A DNA stretch of 64,000 nt from Rhizobium sp. 9140 (GCF_900067135.1 NZ_FJUR01000001.1:1057501-1121500); one strand, 5' to 3'; numbered from the stretch's first letter, positions 34,375 through 44,327 are shown. Numbers and translations are program-made. The notes: a model not told the origin generated them from the letters alone.

Positions 34375-35529
34375 ATGCCGTTCTTGACCAAATTCACCAG
34401 CTTGTCGCTGGCCGCCATCTGCCTGAGCACCACGTCCTGCACGGTTATGCCGAGCTCGGGACCGAGTTCCGGGCAGATTCTCCAGGAAGCCAAGGATAGC
34501 TATTCGCCTTACACGGTGATTCCGGTCACCCAGGGCATCGTCTCGCTCCTCTCCAGCAGCCTCGACACGCAGCTCGCCGAAACACTGGGCAATACGCGCA
34601 AGCGAAGCTCCTCCATTATCGGCGTTGGCGACACGGTCGTTGTCTCCATCTGGGAAGCGTCGCCTGACGGTCTTTTCTCCGGCGGTTCCGCCAAGGGCGC
34701 GACGCAGATACCGGAACAGCCGGTTTCCGAATCCGGCACAATCTCCGTGCCCTATGCCGGCACCGTGCAGGCTGCCAACCGCACGCCGCAGCAGGTCAAG
34801 GCCGCCATCGAGAATGCGCTCACGCGCATCGCTATCCAACCGCAGGTTCTCGTCAGCGTCGTCAAGAACGTTTCCAACACGGTCACCGTCACCGGCGAAG
34901 TCGCCAGCAGTGGCCGCATCGCCCTTTCGCCCCGTGGCGAGAAGTTGCTTGATGTCATTGCGATGGCAGGCGGACCGCGCATCGAATCGCATCAGCTCTC
35001 CGTCCAGATTACGCGCGGCCGACGCACGGAAACCGTTCCCATGGAGCGGCTGATCTCGGATCCGAGCGAGAACATCTACGTCCAGTCGGATGACGTCATC
35101 GCGCTCATTCGCCAGCCGCGGAGCTTCACCGTGTTCGGTGCCGCAACGGCCAATGCCTCCATCCAGTTCGACGAATCGCAGCTTTTCCTCAACCAGGCAC
35201 TTGCCAAGGTTGGCGGTCTGAACGACGAGCGGGCCAATGCGCGCGGCGTCTTCATCTACCGCACAGAGCCGACCTCGCTCGTGCAGCGCATGGTACCGGG
35301 CAAGGTCGTATCATCCGGTGCGACAACGAATGTTATCTATCAGATCGACCTGAAGGATCCGAACGGCTTCTTCCTCCTTAAGGGCTTCAGCCTGCGGAAC
35401 CGGGATCTGATCTATATCGCCAACTCGTCGCTCGCCGAGGTGCGCAAGTTCGCAACCCTGGTCAGTTCGACCGCAGCGCCGGTCGCGCAGGCGGCCTCTG
35501 TCGGCAGTACGCTGAACAACTTCAAGTAG
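34375..35529 (+). CDS. Outer-membrane polysaccharide export protein, CtrA/BexD/Wza type
   Basis: 384 residues from the ATG at 34375 with AGGG 5 bases upstream; a TTG at 34363 is the alternative. A signal sequence ends in STTSC, a weak lipobox (Thr at -3), so it is probably a lipoprotein. The poly-export domain follows (IIGVGDTVVVSIWEASPDGL, ISVPYAGTVQAANRTPQQV), and then SLBB-like repeats (VTVTGEVASSGRIALSPRG, FTVFGAATANASIQFDES). The length matches CtrA/BexD (about 390) rather than the shorter-tailed enteric types. It should form the outer-membrane channel for the capsule, working with the KpsE- and KpsM-like proteins downstream. Confidence 0.87.
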   Translation: MPFLTKFTSLSLAAICLSTTSCTVMPSSGPSSGQILQEAKDSYSPYTVIPVTQGIVSLLSSSLDTQLAETLGNTRKRSSSIIGVGDTVVVSIWEASPDGLFSGGSAKGATQIPEQPVSESGTISVPYAGTVQAANRTPQQVKAAIENALTRIAIQPQVLVSVVKNVSNTVTVTGEVASSGRIALSPRGEKLLDVIAMAGGPRIESHQLSVQITRGRRTETVPMERLISDPSENIYVQSDDVIALIRQPRSFTVFGAATANASIQFDESQLFLNQALAKVGGLNDERANARGVFIYRTEPTSLVQRMVPGKVVSSGATTNVIYQIDLKDPNGFFLLKGFSLRNRDLIYIANSSLAEVRKFATLVSSTAAPVAQAASVGSTLNNFK

Positions 35530-35539
35530 CGAAAAAGAG

Positions 35540-35568
35540 AAGGCATTGTTGCGCCGCAATAATGCCTT
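35540..35568 (+). terminator. Hairpin between the exporter and KpsE-like genes
   Basis: AAGGCATTGTTG pairs with CAATAATGCCTT with one mismatch; the loop is short. No T run follows, so it may weaken rather than stop read-through into the KpsE-like gene, which starts 124 bp later. Confidence 0.5.
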
Positions 35569-35691
35569 CATCTCCGGGCAAAAGCTGTCTCAGGACAGGA
35601 TCGCCGCGCTTTATCGCGGTGATCTTCCGAATGGCCGTAAGTCATGGTATACATGCTGCGAAACAGGCCGAAGACCCCTTCAGGAGTGCCA

Positions 35692-36999
35692 ATGAGCGAC
35701 GCGTCCAAGACCGCGAGAGCCGACAAGCTGAAATCACGGCAGGAGGATGGCGCACTTGTTCTGAGGCTGGATGAGGTTCGACCGAACCGTCAGATGGCGG
35801 CGGTGCCGAAGCGCATGCCGGATCTGCCGGAAAAGCCGACAAAACCGGTTCGGAAGACGACGGTTACCTATAAATCCGAAAAGATGACCGGCTTCGTCAC
35901 GAAGGCGAAGGGTGGTTTTTCGGGCGCAAAGCTTGCTTTCTTCCTGATGGTCGTTGTTCCTACTATTATCGGCGGCGTTTACTACGCTGCAATAGCGTCG
36001 CCGCGCTACGTCTCGGAGTTTCGCTTCTCGGTTCGTCCAGGCGAAGGAGGCGGTGGCTCAAGTGCTGGGGAACTCGCATTGACGATGTCGAACAGCTACA
36101 TCGTTTCCGACTACGCCATGAGTCGTGACGCAGTCGAGGCGTTGGAGAAAGAAGTTGGCCTGCGTGAAATGTACTCTCGTCCGGAAGCTGATTTCCTCTC
36201 GCGCTTGCAGCCCGATATCTCGTTGGAAGGTCTTGTTCGTTACTGGAACAAGCGTCTGTCAACAAGCTACGACTTGACGACGGGTATCAACACGGTCGAG
36301 GTGGCGGCGTTCAATCCACAGGACGCTTTCCGGATTTCGTCTGCACTGAAGGAGCTCTGCGAGAAGCTCGTCAACGATCTCTCGGAAAAAGCGCGCCAGA
36401 GTCAGCTTGCCTTTGCCAAGGCGGAGCTCGATCGTTCCGAACAGCGACTGACGGACGTTCGTAGCAAGGAAACGGAGTTGCGCACCGGGCAGAAGAGTAT
36501 CGACGCGCGCAAGGAAGCTGACGGCAAGATCCAGCTGATCACGAAGCTTCACGGTAGCCTTGCCGACCTGCAGGCGCAGTACACGGCGCTTGGAAGCTAT
36601 ATGGATGCCAAATCGCCGCGCCTAACAGTGCTGAAGTCCCAGATAAACGCAACGCAGCAGGAACTTGATCGGCTGCAGTCGCAAGTTCGTTCCCCCAGCG
36701 ACGACGCGGCAGGCACTGGCATGTTAGCCGACGCGCAGCTGATGACCCAGTACGATAAGATCCAGAGCGATCTGGATATCGCGACCAAGCTTTATACGTC
36801 TTCTTTAACAAATTACGAGAATGCTCGAATGCTGGCGAGCAACAATCAGATCTACCTGGCAACGTATGTCCAGCCGGGTGTCGCCCAAGTTGCTTCCTAT
36901 CCTAAGGCCATCGTTGATACGTTCCTCGTTTTCCTCTCGGCTCTCGGCATGTGGGTTGTTCTTACCCTCGTGTACTACAGCATCAGAGACCACGCGTAG
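35692..36999 (+). CDS. Capsule export inner-membrane/periplasmic protein, KpsE/CtrB (RkpR-like)
   Basis: 435 residues from the ATG at 35692 with AGGAG 5 bases upstream. A basic cytoplasmic N-terminus of about 80 residues is longer than in E. coli KpsE. Next come a membrane helix (LAFFLMVVVPTIIGGVYYAA), the family motif ASPRYVSEFRFSVRP, and a long coiled-coil region (about 215-340, LAFAKAELDRSEQRLTDV). A C-terminal membrane helix (IVDTFLVFLSALGMWVVLTL) closes the protein. It is a polysaccharide co-polymerase-type adaptor joining the ABC transporter to the outer-membrane channel. Base composition falls toward AT here and in the next gene. Confidence 0.87.
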   Translation: MSDASKTARADKLKSRQEDGALVLRLDEVRPNRQMAAVPKRMPDLPEKPTKPVRKTTVTYKSEKMTGFVTKAKGGFSGAKLAFFLMVVVPTIIGGVYYAAIASPRYVSEFRFSVRPGEGGGGSSAGELALTMSNSYIVSDYAMSRDAVEALEKEVGLREMYSRPEADFLSRLQPDISLEGLVRYWNKRLSTSYDLTTGINTVEVAAFNPQDAFRISSALKELCEKLVNDLSEKARQSQLAFAKAELDRSEQRLTDVRSKETELRTGQKSIDARKEADGKIQLITKLHGSLADLQAQYTALGSYMDAKSPRLTVLKSQINATQQELDRLQSQVRSPSDDAAGTGMLADAQLMTQYDKIQSDLDIATKLYTSSLTNYENARMLASNNQIYLATYVQPGVAQVASYPKAIVDTFLVFLSALGMWVVLTLVYYSIRDHA

Positions 37000-37026
37000 G
37001 TTTGAGCGGTTGGTCGGGAGTTGACG

Positions 37027-37821
37027 ATGAATAGCGGTGTAATTGCAACTGGCGTCAGTCGTCAGATTCGGATTGTTAGCGCGTTGACGATCCGCGAGGT
37101 TCGCTTGCGCAACAGCAAGCACGCTTTCGGGCAGCTTTTCGATCTGCTCGAAGCGATTGTTTTCATCATCATTCACTGGGTGATTTTCACGTTTATGCAC
37201 AGGCATCTCCTTATTGGAGACAGCTTGCTGCTTTTCATCAGCACGGGCATTCTGCCTGTGCTGTTCTTCCGAACAATTAGTATCAAGACGGCGTCTGCCT
37301 TGGAAGCTGCGAAGTCAGTTACAAATATTCCCTACGTCGAAGCGATCGATTATTCCATTGCGCGCGGTTTTGTCGAATTTCTGTCCTTCACCATGCTGTT
37401 TGGATTGGGATTTGTCATGATCTCCGCCCTAGGCCTATCACGTTATGCTATCCCTTATGACTTCACGCCAGTGGTGATTTGTCTCGCCATGCTGGCTGTG
37501 TTTTCCTTCGGTATAGGCCTTATCAACTCATTCATAACGTTCCTCTTCCCTCTGTGGAAGTTTTTCTGGGGCTTTTTCTCGCGTGTGCAAATTTTTCTAA
37601 GTGCAGTCTTCTTTATTCCTGAGTACATGCCTCCGGAGTTGCGAAATATTGTAGCTTGGAACCCGATGATGCATTTTGTTTCTCTCTTCCGCACGGCATT
37701 CTATCCGACATATCCAACACATCTGTTGTCGCTGTCCTATATTGGGACATGGACCGCTTTTCTGCTTGTCATGGGATTGGCGTTTGAGCGCGCCTTGCGA
37801 AACCATCGCGCCGATCATTGA
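37027..37821 (+). CDS. Capsule ABC-2 permease, KpsM/CtrC (RkpT-like)
   Basis: 264 residues from the ATG at 37027, with GGGAG 6 bases upstream. Six membrane spans are expected, and several are clear (LLEAIVFIIIHWVIFTF, LLLFISTGILPVLFF, TPVVICLAMLAVFSFGIGL, FLLVMGLAFERAL). KpsM-like blocks include RLRNSKHAFGQLFDLLEA and FIPEYMPPELRNIVAWNPM. It is the membrane half of the capsule exporter. Unusually the ATPase partner is not next to it; the only kpsT-like gene is on the opposite strand at 29963. The gene is visibly more AT-rich than most of the window, which suggests transfer of this export module. Confidence 0.87.
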   Translation: MNSGVIATGVSRQIRIVSALTIREVRLRNSKHAFGQLFDLLEAIVFIIIHWVIFTFMHRHLLIGDSLLLFISTGILPVLFFRTISIKTASALEAAKSVTNIPYVEAIDYSIARGFVEFLSFTMLFGLGFVMISALGLSRYAIPYDFTPVVICLAMLAVFSFGIGLINSFITFLFPLWKFFWGFFSRVQIFLSAVFFIPEYMPPELRNIVAWNPMMHFVSLFRTAFYPTYPTHLLSLSYIGTWTAFLLVMGLAFERALRNHRADH

Positions 37822-37894
37822 TCGTCAAACACTTTCAGAATAGTGATGACATCCGCGGCGTTTGAACCTTGTTTCGACGAGAAAGTTGCTCAAC

Positions 37895-39142
37895 ATGATT
37901 TCAGCCTTCACCCAGCCGATCGACGCCCGGAAACTCGAGAAACTGGCCGAGGTGGCCGTCAAGATCGGCCTTGGTCTTGAACGAGGCCAGGATCTTGTGA
38001 TCACGGCGCCCATCGCGGCTCTGCCGATGGTTCGGTTGATCACCAAGCACGCCTATCGCGCCGGTGCTGGTCTCGTCACGACGTTCTATGCCGATGAAGA
38101 GAGCACGCTGGCGCGCTACGAACATGCGCCGGACGAGAGTTTCGACCGCGCCAGCGACTGGCTCTATGAGGGCATGGCAAAGGCCTATGCCGGCAACGCG
38201 GCGCGCTTGGCGATTTCCGGCGACAATCCCATGATGCTGGCGACGCAAGACCCGTCGAAGGTCGCGCGGGCGAACAAGGCCATGTCCATCGCTTACAAGC
38301 CGGCGCTGGAGAAGATTTCGAACTTCGATATCAACTGGAACATTGTCTCCTATCCCAATCCGTCATGGGCACGGCAGATGTTTCCTGACGATCCCGAAAA
38401 CTTGGCTGTGGAGAAACTGGCCAACGCCATCTTCGCGGCATCGCGTGTCGATGTCGAGGATCCGGTCGCTGCGTGGAAGGAGCACAACGCCAACCTGCGC
38501 AAGCGTTCGACCTGGCTGAATGGCGAACGTTTCTCGGCGCTTCATTTCACCGGTCCGGGAACGGATCTGACGGTTGGCCTCGCAGACGGGCACGAGTGGC
38601 ACGGCGGCGCGTCCACCGCCAAGAATGGCATCACCTGCAATCCCAATATCCCCACCGAAGAGGTCTTCACTACGCCGCATGCATTGCGCGTCGAAGGCCA
38701 CGTCTCCAGCACGAAGCCGCTATCGCATCAAGGGACGTTGATCGACGACATCCAGGTTCGTTTCGAGGGCGGCCGGATCGTCGAGGCCAAGGCCTCGAAG
38801 GGCGAATCGGTTTTGAACAAGGTTCTGGATACGGATGAAGGCGCGAGGCGTCTGGGTGAGGTTGCCCTCGTGCCGCATTCCTCGCCGATTTCCGCCAGCG
38901 GCGTCCTGTTCTACAACACGCTTTTCGACGAGAACGCGTCGTGCCACATCGCGCTCGGCCAGTGCTACTCGAAATGCTTCCTCGACGGCGCGTCCCTCAG
39001 CCAGGAGCAGATCGCGGCGCAGGGCGGCAATTCCAGCCTCATCCACATCGACTGGATGATCGGTTCCGACAAGGTCGATATCGATGGTGTTCGGGAAGAC
39101 GGAACGAAGGTGCCTGTAATGCGTGGCGGCGAGTGGGCCTGA
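37895..39142 (+). CDS. M29-family metallo-aminopeptidase
   Basis: 415 residues from the ATG at 37895. All metal-ligand regions of the thermophilic AmpT/AmpS family are visible: Glu in NIPTEEVFTTP, Glu in GEVALVPHSSPI, His in DENASCHIALGQ, and His/Asp in SLIHIDWMIGS. It removes N-terminal residues from peptides in the cytoplasm using two metal ions. It follows the capsule permease by 73 bp on the same strand, but the function is general peptide turnover. Composition is back to the usual GC-rich level, marking the right edge of the capsule locus. Confidence 0.9.
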   Translation: MISAFTQPIDARKLEKLAEVAVKIGLGLERGQDLVITAPIAALPMVRLITKHAYRAGAGLVTTFYADEESTLARYEHAPDESFDRASDWLYEGMAKAYAGNAARLAISGDNPMMLATQDPSKVARANKAMSIAYKPALEKISNFDINWNIVSYPNPSWARQMFPDDPENLAVEKLANAIFAASRVDVEDPVAAWKEHNANLRKRSTWLNGERFSALHFTGPGTDLTVGLADGHEWHGGASTAKNGITCNPNIPTEEVFTTPHALRVEGHVSSTKPLSHQGTLIDDIQVRFEGGRIVEAKASKGESVLNKVLDTDEGARRLGEVALVPHSSPISASGVLFYNTLFDENASCHIALGQCYSKCFLDGASLSQEQIAAQGGNSSLIHIDWMIGSDKVDIDGVREDGTKVPVMRGGEWA

Positions 39143-39147
39143 TCGTC

Positions 39148-39176
39148 TTGTGACCGGCCTCAACGGCCGGTCACAA
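39148..39176. terminator. Bidirectional terminator between the aminopeptidase gene and hemW
   Basis: A perfect 12-bp stem (TTGTGACCGGCC with GGCCGGTCACAA) and 5-base loop lie just after the aminopeptidase stop, between two convergent genes. Confidence 0.75.
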
Positions 39177-39191
39177 CATCACCGATCGTTC

Positions 39192-40367
39192 TCAGCAGGC
39201 GAGATCGGCGACCACGGCGTCGAGGATCAGCATGCCGGAGGGGGTGCAGCGCAGCCGGGAATTGCCGATCCTCTCGATGAAGCCGTGCTCGATCAGGAAC
39301 CGTTCCTTCTCCGGATCCGGCGCCCGGCCGGAGAGCGCTTCCCAACGCACGAGGTCGATACCCTCCTTGAGGCGCAGGCCCATCAGCAGCAGTTCGTCGG
39401 ATTGCTCGTCATAGCCCAGCACCTCCTGATCGATCATCCCGTGACCATTGGCCTCGACGAGGTCGAGCCATGTCTCGGGCTTTCGCTCAGTCGCCGTCGC
39501 CAGCTTCTCGCGGCCGATCGTCAGGCGGCCGTGGGCGCCGGGGCCGATGCCGGCATAGTCGCCATAGCGCCAATAGGTGAGGTTGTGGCGACTTTCGGCG
39601 CCGGGCACCGCATGGTTGGAAACCTCGTAGGCCGGCATGCCGATCGAAGCCGTGATGTCCTGCGTCGCCTCGTAAAGGAGCGCCGACTGGTCGCCATCGG
39701 GTACGACGAGCTTGCCCGCCTTGTGCAGGCCAAAAAAGGGCGTGCCTTCCTCGATGGTCAGCTGGTAAAGCGAGAGATGGTCGACCGCATAGGAGACGGC
39801 CTGCTTCAGCTCCGCCTCCCACTCCTCGACGGTCTGGTTCGGCCGGGCATAGATCAGGTCGAAGGACATGCGCGGGAAGATATCGCGCGCAAGGCCTATC
39901 GCCTTCAGCGCATCTTCCACATTGTGAAGTCGCCCGAGGAACTTGAGATCGCGATCGTTCAGCGCCTGGACGCCGAGGGAAACGCGGTTGACGCCGGCTG
40001 AACGATAGCCGCGAAACCGAGTCGCCTCGACGCTCGACGGGTTGGCCTCCAGCGTGATCTCGATGGCGTCAGGCACATGCCAGAAGCGGGCGATGCCGTT
40101 CATGATGGCGTCAACCGTCGCCGGGTCCATCAGCGAGGGGGTGCCGCCGCCGAGAAAGATGCTGGTCACGGTGCGCGGTCCCGACAGCCGCCGCGCTTCC
40201 TCCATCTCTTTTAGAAAAGCGGAGACGTAGCGTGCCTGATCGACACCCTGATGCCGCACATGGCTGTTGAAGTCGCAATAAGGGCACTTCGCCGCGCAGA
40301 ACGGCCAATGCACGTAGACCCCGAAACCGGGGTCCGTCTTGTCGCCGATGAAGGAGAAATCAGCCAT
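39192..40367 (-). CDS. hemW: HemW, radical-SAM heme chaperone
   Basis: 391 residues. The radical-SAM cluster motif is FCAAKCPYCDFNSH (CxxxCxxC), followed by FLGGGTPSLMDP and EANPSS, then GVNRVSLGVQALND. The C-terminal HemN-like domain ends with the winged part. HemW proteins were once annotated as oxygen-independent coproporphyrinogen oxidases but lack that activity and act in heme delivery. It starts 5 bp after rdgB in the order rph-VOC-rdgB-hemW, a compact minus-strand operon. Confidence 0.92.
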   Translation of the reverse strand: MADFSFIGDKTDPGFGVYVHWPFCAAKCPYCDFNSHVRHQGVDQARYVSAFLKEMEEARRLSGPRTVTSIFLGGGTPSLMDPATVDAIMNGIARFWHVPDAIEITLEANPSSVEATRFRGYRSAGVNRVSLGVQALNDRDLKFLGRLHNVEDALKAIGLARDIFPRMSFDLIYARPNQTVEEWEAELKQAVSYAVDHLSLYQLTIEEGTPFFGLHKAGKLVVPDGDQSALLYEATQDITASIGMPAYEVSNHAVPGAESRHNLTYWRYGDYAGIGPGAHGRLTIGREKLATATERKPETWLDLVEANGHGMIDQEVLGYDEQSDELLLMGLRLKEGIDLVRWEALSGRAPDPEKERFLIEHGFIERIGNSRLRCTPSGMLILDAVVADLAC

Positions 40368-40372
40368 ATCCG

Positions 40373-41023
40373 TCAGGCGCCGAGGCAGGTCTCGGCAAAC
40401 ACCTTGAAGGCGCGGGCGCGATGCGAGAGGGCGTTGGCATCGCCCGGCTTCCAGCCGTGCTTCTCGTCGGCGCTCATTTCGCCGAAGGTACGCTCATGGC
40501 CCTGCGGCTGGAAGATAGGGTCATAGCCGAAACCCTGGCTGCCGCGTGGGGGCCAGACAACGGTGCCCTCGACTTCGCCGCGGAAGAGTTCCACATTGCC
40601 ATCCGGCCAAGCAAGGCAGAGCACGGAGACGAAGCGGGCAGAACGTGCTGCCGGCGTCTCCGCGCCGACGTTTTGCAGGGCCGTTTCCACCTTGTGCATG
40701 GCCATGGCAAAGTCGCGCGTCCCGTCGGCGGTTTCGGCCCAGTTGGCCGTGTAGACGCCGGGATCGCCACCGAGTGCGTCCACGACAAGCCCGGAATCGT
40801 CCGACAGGGCCGGCAGGCCCGAAGCCTGTGCGGAGGCCAGCGCCTTGATGGTCGCGTTTCCCTCGAACGTTGTCCCGGTCTCGTCGGGCTCGATGAAGTT
40901 GAGGTCGGCGGCGGATTTGGCGGAAAAGCCGAGCGGGCCGATCAGGTCGCGAATTTCGCGGATCTTGCCGGCATTGTGGCTGGCGACGATCAGGGTCTTG
41001 TCGTCAAGCGTTCGTGTCATCAT
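40373..41023 (-). CDS. rdgB: RdgB/HAM1 non-canonical purine NTP pyrophosphatase
   Basis: 216 residues from the ATG at 41023 (a second ATG follows at once). The N-terminus [15 protein letters not shown], then [33 protein letters not shown] and [19 protein letters not shown], are the RdgB signature blocks. The enzyme hydrolyses ITP, dITP and XTP to monophosphates, cleaning the nucleotide pool. It lies between the VOC gene and hemW. The frame continues upstream without a better start. Confidence 0.94.
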   Translation of the reverse strand: MMTRTLDDKTLIVASHNAGKIREIRDLIGPLGFSAKSAADLNFIEPDETGTTFEGNATIKALASAQASGLPALSDDSGLVVDALGGDPGVYTANWAETADGTRDFAMAMHKVETALQNVGAETPAARSARFVSVLCLAWPDGNVELFRGEVEGTVVWPPRGSQGFGYDPIFQPQGHERTFGEMSADEKHGWKPGDANALSHRARAFKVFAETCLGA

Positions 41024-41140
41024 GGGTCTCGGAAGGTCAACCGGAGGGCGTTGAGACGCCGCGGAAACATGGGTTCGGTAAATATGAGTCGTCCAATCCG
41101 GCGAAGCGACCGGTCGGCGCATGGCATGAAGAAGAACAGT

Positions 41141-41566
41141 TCAGTCGATGGACCAGAGGCCCGGTTCGGCGCATTCCAGGCTGTTGCCGGCCGGGTCGCG
41201 AAAATAAAAGGATCGCGCGCCCGTCGGCCAAGTAACGTCACTTTCGATCATCACGCCATCCGCCGCAAGTCTCTCCCGCAGGGATGTCAGATTGTCGCGC
41301 GATACGCGGAAGCAGGCATGGCCGGGACCGGTCGTCCCGTGAACGGGGACAGGCAGGGCAGAGCCTTCGGCGGGCTTCAGCGTCTCCGTCGGATTGAAGA
41401 TCAGGAGAACGCCCTGTCCGCAGCGAAAGAACAGGTGGCGGCCATCGACGCGGGCGATGCGCTCCAGACCGAGCACATCGCCATAGAAGCGATCGGCCGC
41501 ATCGAGATCGGCTGCGTAAAGTGCCGTTTCCAGAACACCTTCGAGAACCTGCGTCCTATCCGCCAC
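41141..41566 (-). CDS. VOC/glyoxalase-fold protein
   Basis: 141 residues from a GTG at 41566, supported by GGAGG 7 bases upstream; the frame also runs into rph, which is not coding in this frame. It is a single VOC unit: LETALYAADLDAADRFYGDV at the start, HLFFRCGQGVLLIF, a metal His in GPGHACFRVS, and SFYFRDPAGNSLECAEPGL with the metal Glu near the end. Such proteins include glyoxalase I and antibiotic-resistance types; the substrate cannot be told. It is 17 bp downstream of rph and likely in its operon. Confidence 0.8.
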   Translation of the reverse strand: MADRTQVLEGVLETALYAADLDAADRFYGDVLGLERIARVDGRHLFFRCGQGVLLIFNPTETLKPAEGSALPVPVHGTTGPGHACFRVSRDNLTSLRERLAADGVMIESDVTWPTGARSFYFRDPAGNSLECAEPGLWSID

Positions 41567-41583
41567 CGCTTGGCCTCCGTCCT

Positions 41584-42300
41584 TTATGCGATCGTCCGCT
41601 TCTGCAAGGCGACCAGTTCCGAGATGCCGTTCTTGGCCAGCCCCATGAGGCTCGCGAATTCGGCTTCCGAGAACGGCTTGCCTTCGGCTGTGCCCTGGAT
41701 TTCGACGATGCCGCCGGAGCCGGTCATGACGAAGTTCGCATCCGTCTCGGCGGCGCTGTCTTCGAGATAGTCCAGATCGATCACGGCCTGATCGGCGAAG
41801 ATGCCGCAGGAGATCGCCGCGACATGATCCTTCAGCACGCGCTCGACCTTCGTCATGTTGCGCGCTTCCATCCACTTCAGGCAGTCGTGCAGCGCGATCC
41901 ATGCGCCGGTGATGGACGCCGTGCGGGTGCCGCCATCGGCCTGGATCACGTCGCAGTCGAGCGAGATCTGGCGTTCGCCCAGCGCCTGCAGATCGACCAC
42001 CGAGCGGAGCGAGCGGCCAATGAGGCGCTGGATTTCCTGCGTGCGGCCGCTCTGCTTGCCGGTTGCGGCCTCGCGCTTCATGCGGTCGCCGGTCGCGCGC
42101 GGCAGCATGCCGTATTCAGCGGTTACCCAGCCCTTGCCGCTGTTGCGCAGCCATGGCGGCGTCTTTTCTTCAAGACTCGCGGTGCACAGCACATGCGTAT
42201 CGCCAAACTTGACCAGGCAGGAGCCCTCGGCATGCTTGGAAACATTGCGCTCGAAGGTGACCTTGCGCATCTGATCTGTTTTTCTTCCGGACGGCCGCAT
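41584..42300 (-). CDS. rph: Ribonuclease PH
   Basis: 238 residues with AAGGAG 6 bases upstream. The N-terminus [19 protein letters not shown], then [14 protein letters not shown] and the phosphate-site region [16 protein letters not shown], plus [18 protein letters not shown], are diagnostic. It is a phosphorolytic 3'-to-5' exonuclease that trims tRNA 3' ends. It is divergent from hrcA, an arrangement common in Rhizobiales. Confidence 0.96.
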   Translation of the reverse strand: MRPSGRKTDQMRKVTFERNVSKHAEGSCLVKFGDTHVLCTASLEEKTPPWLRNSGKGWVTAEYGMLPRATGDRMKREAATGKQSGRTQEIQRLIGRSLRSVVDLQALGERQISLDCDVIQADGGTRTASITGAWIALHDCLKWMEARNMTKVERVLKDHVAAISCGIFADQAVIDLDYLEDSAAETDANFVMTGSGGIVEIQGTAEGKPFSEAEFASLMGLAKNGISELVALQKRTIA

Positions 42301-42455
42301 CGGGGACTCCTTGGGTCTAAGTTGCGTGCCTTCTAGCCTATGTTGCCGCCCAAAGGAAATGCGGGGCGTAAAATAGGGCTGTCAAAGTCGTGCGGCGGCA
42401 GCCGAATGCCAATTTTCCCTTTGTCGATCCGACGGCCTCTCCCTATATTTCAGCC

Positions 42456-43565
42456 ATGGCACAAAAGGAACGATCCACCGAAACGGCGGCGCTGACATCG
42501 GCAATGCGCGACAGGCTCTCGGCCCTCGACGAGCGCTCCGGCGAGGTCTTCCGCCGCATCGTCGAAAGCTATCTCGACAGCGGTGAGCCGCTGGGCTCCC
42601 GCAGCCTGTCGCGGCTTCTGCCGATGTCGCTGTCGCCGGCCTCGGTGCGCAACGTCATGAGCGATCTGGAGGATCTCGGCCTCATCTATTCGCCGCATGT
42701 CAGCGCCGGACGCCTGCCGACGCAGATCGGGCTGCGGTTCTTCGTGGACGCCTTCATGCAGGTCGGCAATCTCTCGGCCGAGGACCGCGCTTCGATCGAC
42801 CGGCAGGTGCGGCGGAGCGACCGGGATCAGCCCGTAGAGCAATTGTTCAACGAGGCGAGCCAGGTCCTGTCCGGCATGTCGCGCGGTGCCGGCCTCGTCA
42901 TCACGGCGAAGAACGATCCCGTGCTCAAGCATGTCGAATTCATGCGTCTTGCGCCCACCAAGGCCCTGGCGGTGCTGGTCGGCGAACACGATCAGGTGGA
43001 AAACCGTATCATCGAGCTTCCCGCCGGCGTCACGAGTTCGCAGCTGACGGAGGCTGCGAATTTCCTGAATGCGCATCTCGCCGGCCAGACCCTCGCCGAA
43101 GTGCGCGGACAGTTGCAGAAGGTCAAGGAAACGGTCCGCACCGAACTCGACGTGCTGTCGCAGGATCTGGTCGAGCGTGGCCTTGCCAGTTGGTCCGGCA
43201 GCGATGCCGACGACAAGAGCCCGACCCAGTTGATCGTGCGCGGCCGTGCCAATTTGCTCGAAGGCCTTGCCGGTGCGGAGGATATCGACCGGCTGCGCAT
43301 GCTGTTCGATGACCTCGAGAAGAAGGACAGCATGATCGAGCTTCTCAGCCTTGCGGAGACGGGGCCGGGCGTGCGGATTTTTATCGGATCGGAAAACAAG
43401 CTGTTCTCGCTGTCCGGCTCGTCCCTGATCGTCGCGCCCTATAAGGATGGGGACGACCGGATCATCGGTGCTGTCGGCGTCATCGGCCCGACACGGCTGA
43501 ATTACGCGCGGATCGTGCCGATGGTGGACTATACGGCACAGCTGATGTCGCGCCTTTCACGATAG
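42456..43565 (+). CDS. hrcA: Heat-inducible transcription repressor HrcA
   Basis: 369 residues from the ATG at 42456. The winged-helix N-terminus ([20 protein letters not shown] then [20 protein letters not shown]) and [20 protein letters not shown] are family-typical. The C-terminal GAF-like domain holds IFIGSEN and [20 protein letters not shown]. HrcA binds CIRCE elements to repress groESL-type genes. No CIRCE palindrome was seen in its own upstream region or before grpE, so its targets are probably elsewhere. grpE follows 117 bp later. Confidence 0.95.
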   Translation: MAQKERSTETAALTSAMRDRLSALDERSGEVFRRIVESYLDSGEPLGSRSLSRLLPMSLSPASVRNVMSDLEDLGLIYSPHVSAGRLPTQIGLRFFVDAFMQVGNLSAEDRASIDRQVRRSDRDQPVEQLFNEASQVLSGMSRGAGLVITAKNDPVLKHVEFMRLAPTKALAVLVGEHDQVENRIIELPAGVTSSQLTEAANFLNAHLAGQTLAEVRGQLQKVKETVRTELDVLSQDLVERGLASWSGSDADDKSPTQLIVRGRANLLEGLAGAEDIDRLRMLFDDLEKKDSMIELLSLAETGPGVRIFIGSENKLFSLSGSSLIVAPYKDGDDRIIGAVGVIGPTRLNYARIVPMVDYTAQLMSRLSR

Positions 43566-43682
43566 CCGACCCCGGCGATGCCGGGGGCGGCAGGCGATCG
43601 GGTGCAACGACCCTTGATTTTTGGCGCCCGAACCTCGATATCGGCATCAAATTCCCGAAACGATCCTGAATGCGGAGACGTC

Positions 43683-44318
43683 ATGACCGACGAAACAAAC
43701 AAACACGGTGCCGAAGCCAGCAAACCGGCGGAAGACATCGTCACGCCGGCCGAGGCAGATGTGCAAGACATGTTTGAGGATGCCGATGAGGCGGCTCAGG
43801 CCCAATCCGAAGAGCTGGAGGCCGCGCGCGCCGAAGCGGCTGATTTCCGTGACCGCTACATGCGGCTGGCGGCCGACATGGACAATCTGCGCCGTCGCAC
43901 GGAGCGCGAAGTCAAGGATGCCAAGTCCTACTCTGTCGCAGGCTTTGCCCGCGACATGTTGGCCGTGTCCGACAATCTCCGTCGTGCGCTGGATGCCATT
44001 CCTGCCGACGTGCGGGCCGGTGCCGATGCGGGCCTCAGCACCTTGATCGAAGGTGTCGAGCTGACCGAGCGGTCCATGCTCTCGACACTCGAGCGTCACG
44101 GGGTTCGCAAGCTCGAGCCGGAAGGCCAGAAGTTCGATCCGAACTTCCATCAGGCGATGTTCGAGATCCCCAACCCCGACGTGCCGCACAACACGGTCGT
44201 TCAGGTCGTCCAGGCCGGCTTCACCATCGGCGAGCGCGTCCTGCGTCCTGCCATGGTCGGCGTTGCCAAGGGCGGCCCGAAGGTTGCCGTCGCCGAAGGC
44301 GAAGCGTCGGCCGGCTGA
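43683..44318 (+). CDS. grpE: GrpE nucleotide-exchange factor for DnaK
   Basis: 211 residues from the ATG at 43683, with GGAG 6 bases upstream. An acidic disordered N-terminus of about 45 residues precedes the long coiled coil ([20 protein letters not shown], then [12 protein letters not shown]). The beta-domain ends with [20 protein letters not shown] and PAMVGVAK. It drives ADP release from DnaK. It pairs with hrcA as in many alphaproteobacteria. A hairpin follows the stop. Confidence 0.95.
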   Translation: MTDETNKHGAEASKPAEDIVTPAEADVQDMFEDADEAAQAQSEELEAARAEAADFRDRYMRLAADMDNLRRRTEREVKDAKSYSVAGFARDMLAVSDNLRRALDAIPADVRAGADAGLSTLIEGVELTERSMLSTLERHGVRKLEPEGQKFDPNFHQAMFEIPNPDVPHNTVVQVVQAGFTIGERVLRPAMVGVAKGGPKVAVAEGEASAG

Positions 44319-44327
44319 TAGTGAACG

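Noticed and set aside
42301..43682. A CIRCE element before hrcA or grpE
   Set aside because: No TTAGCACTC-N9-GAGTGCTAA palindrome or near match was seen in these spacers.
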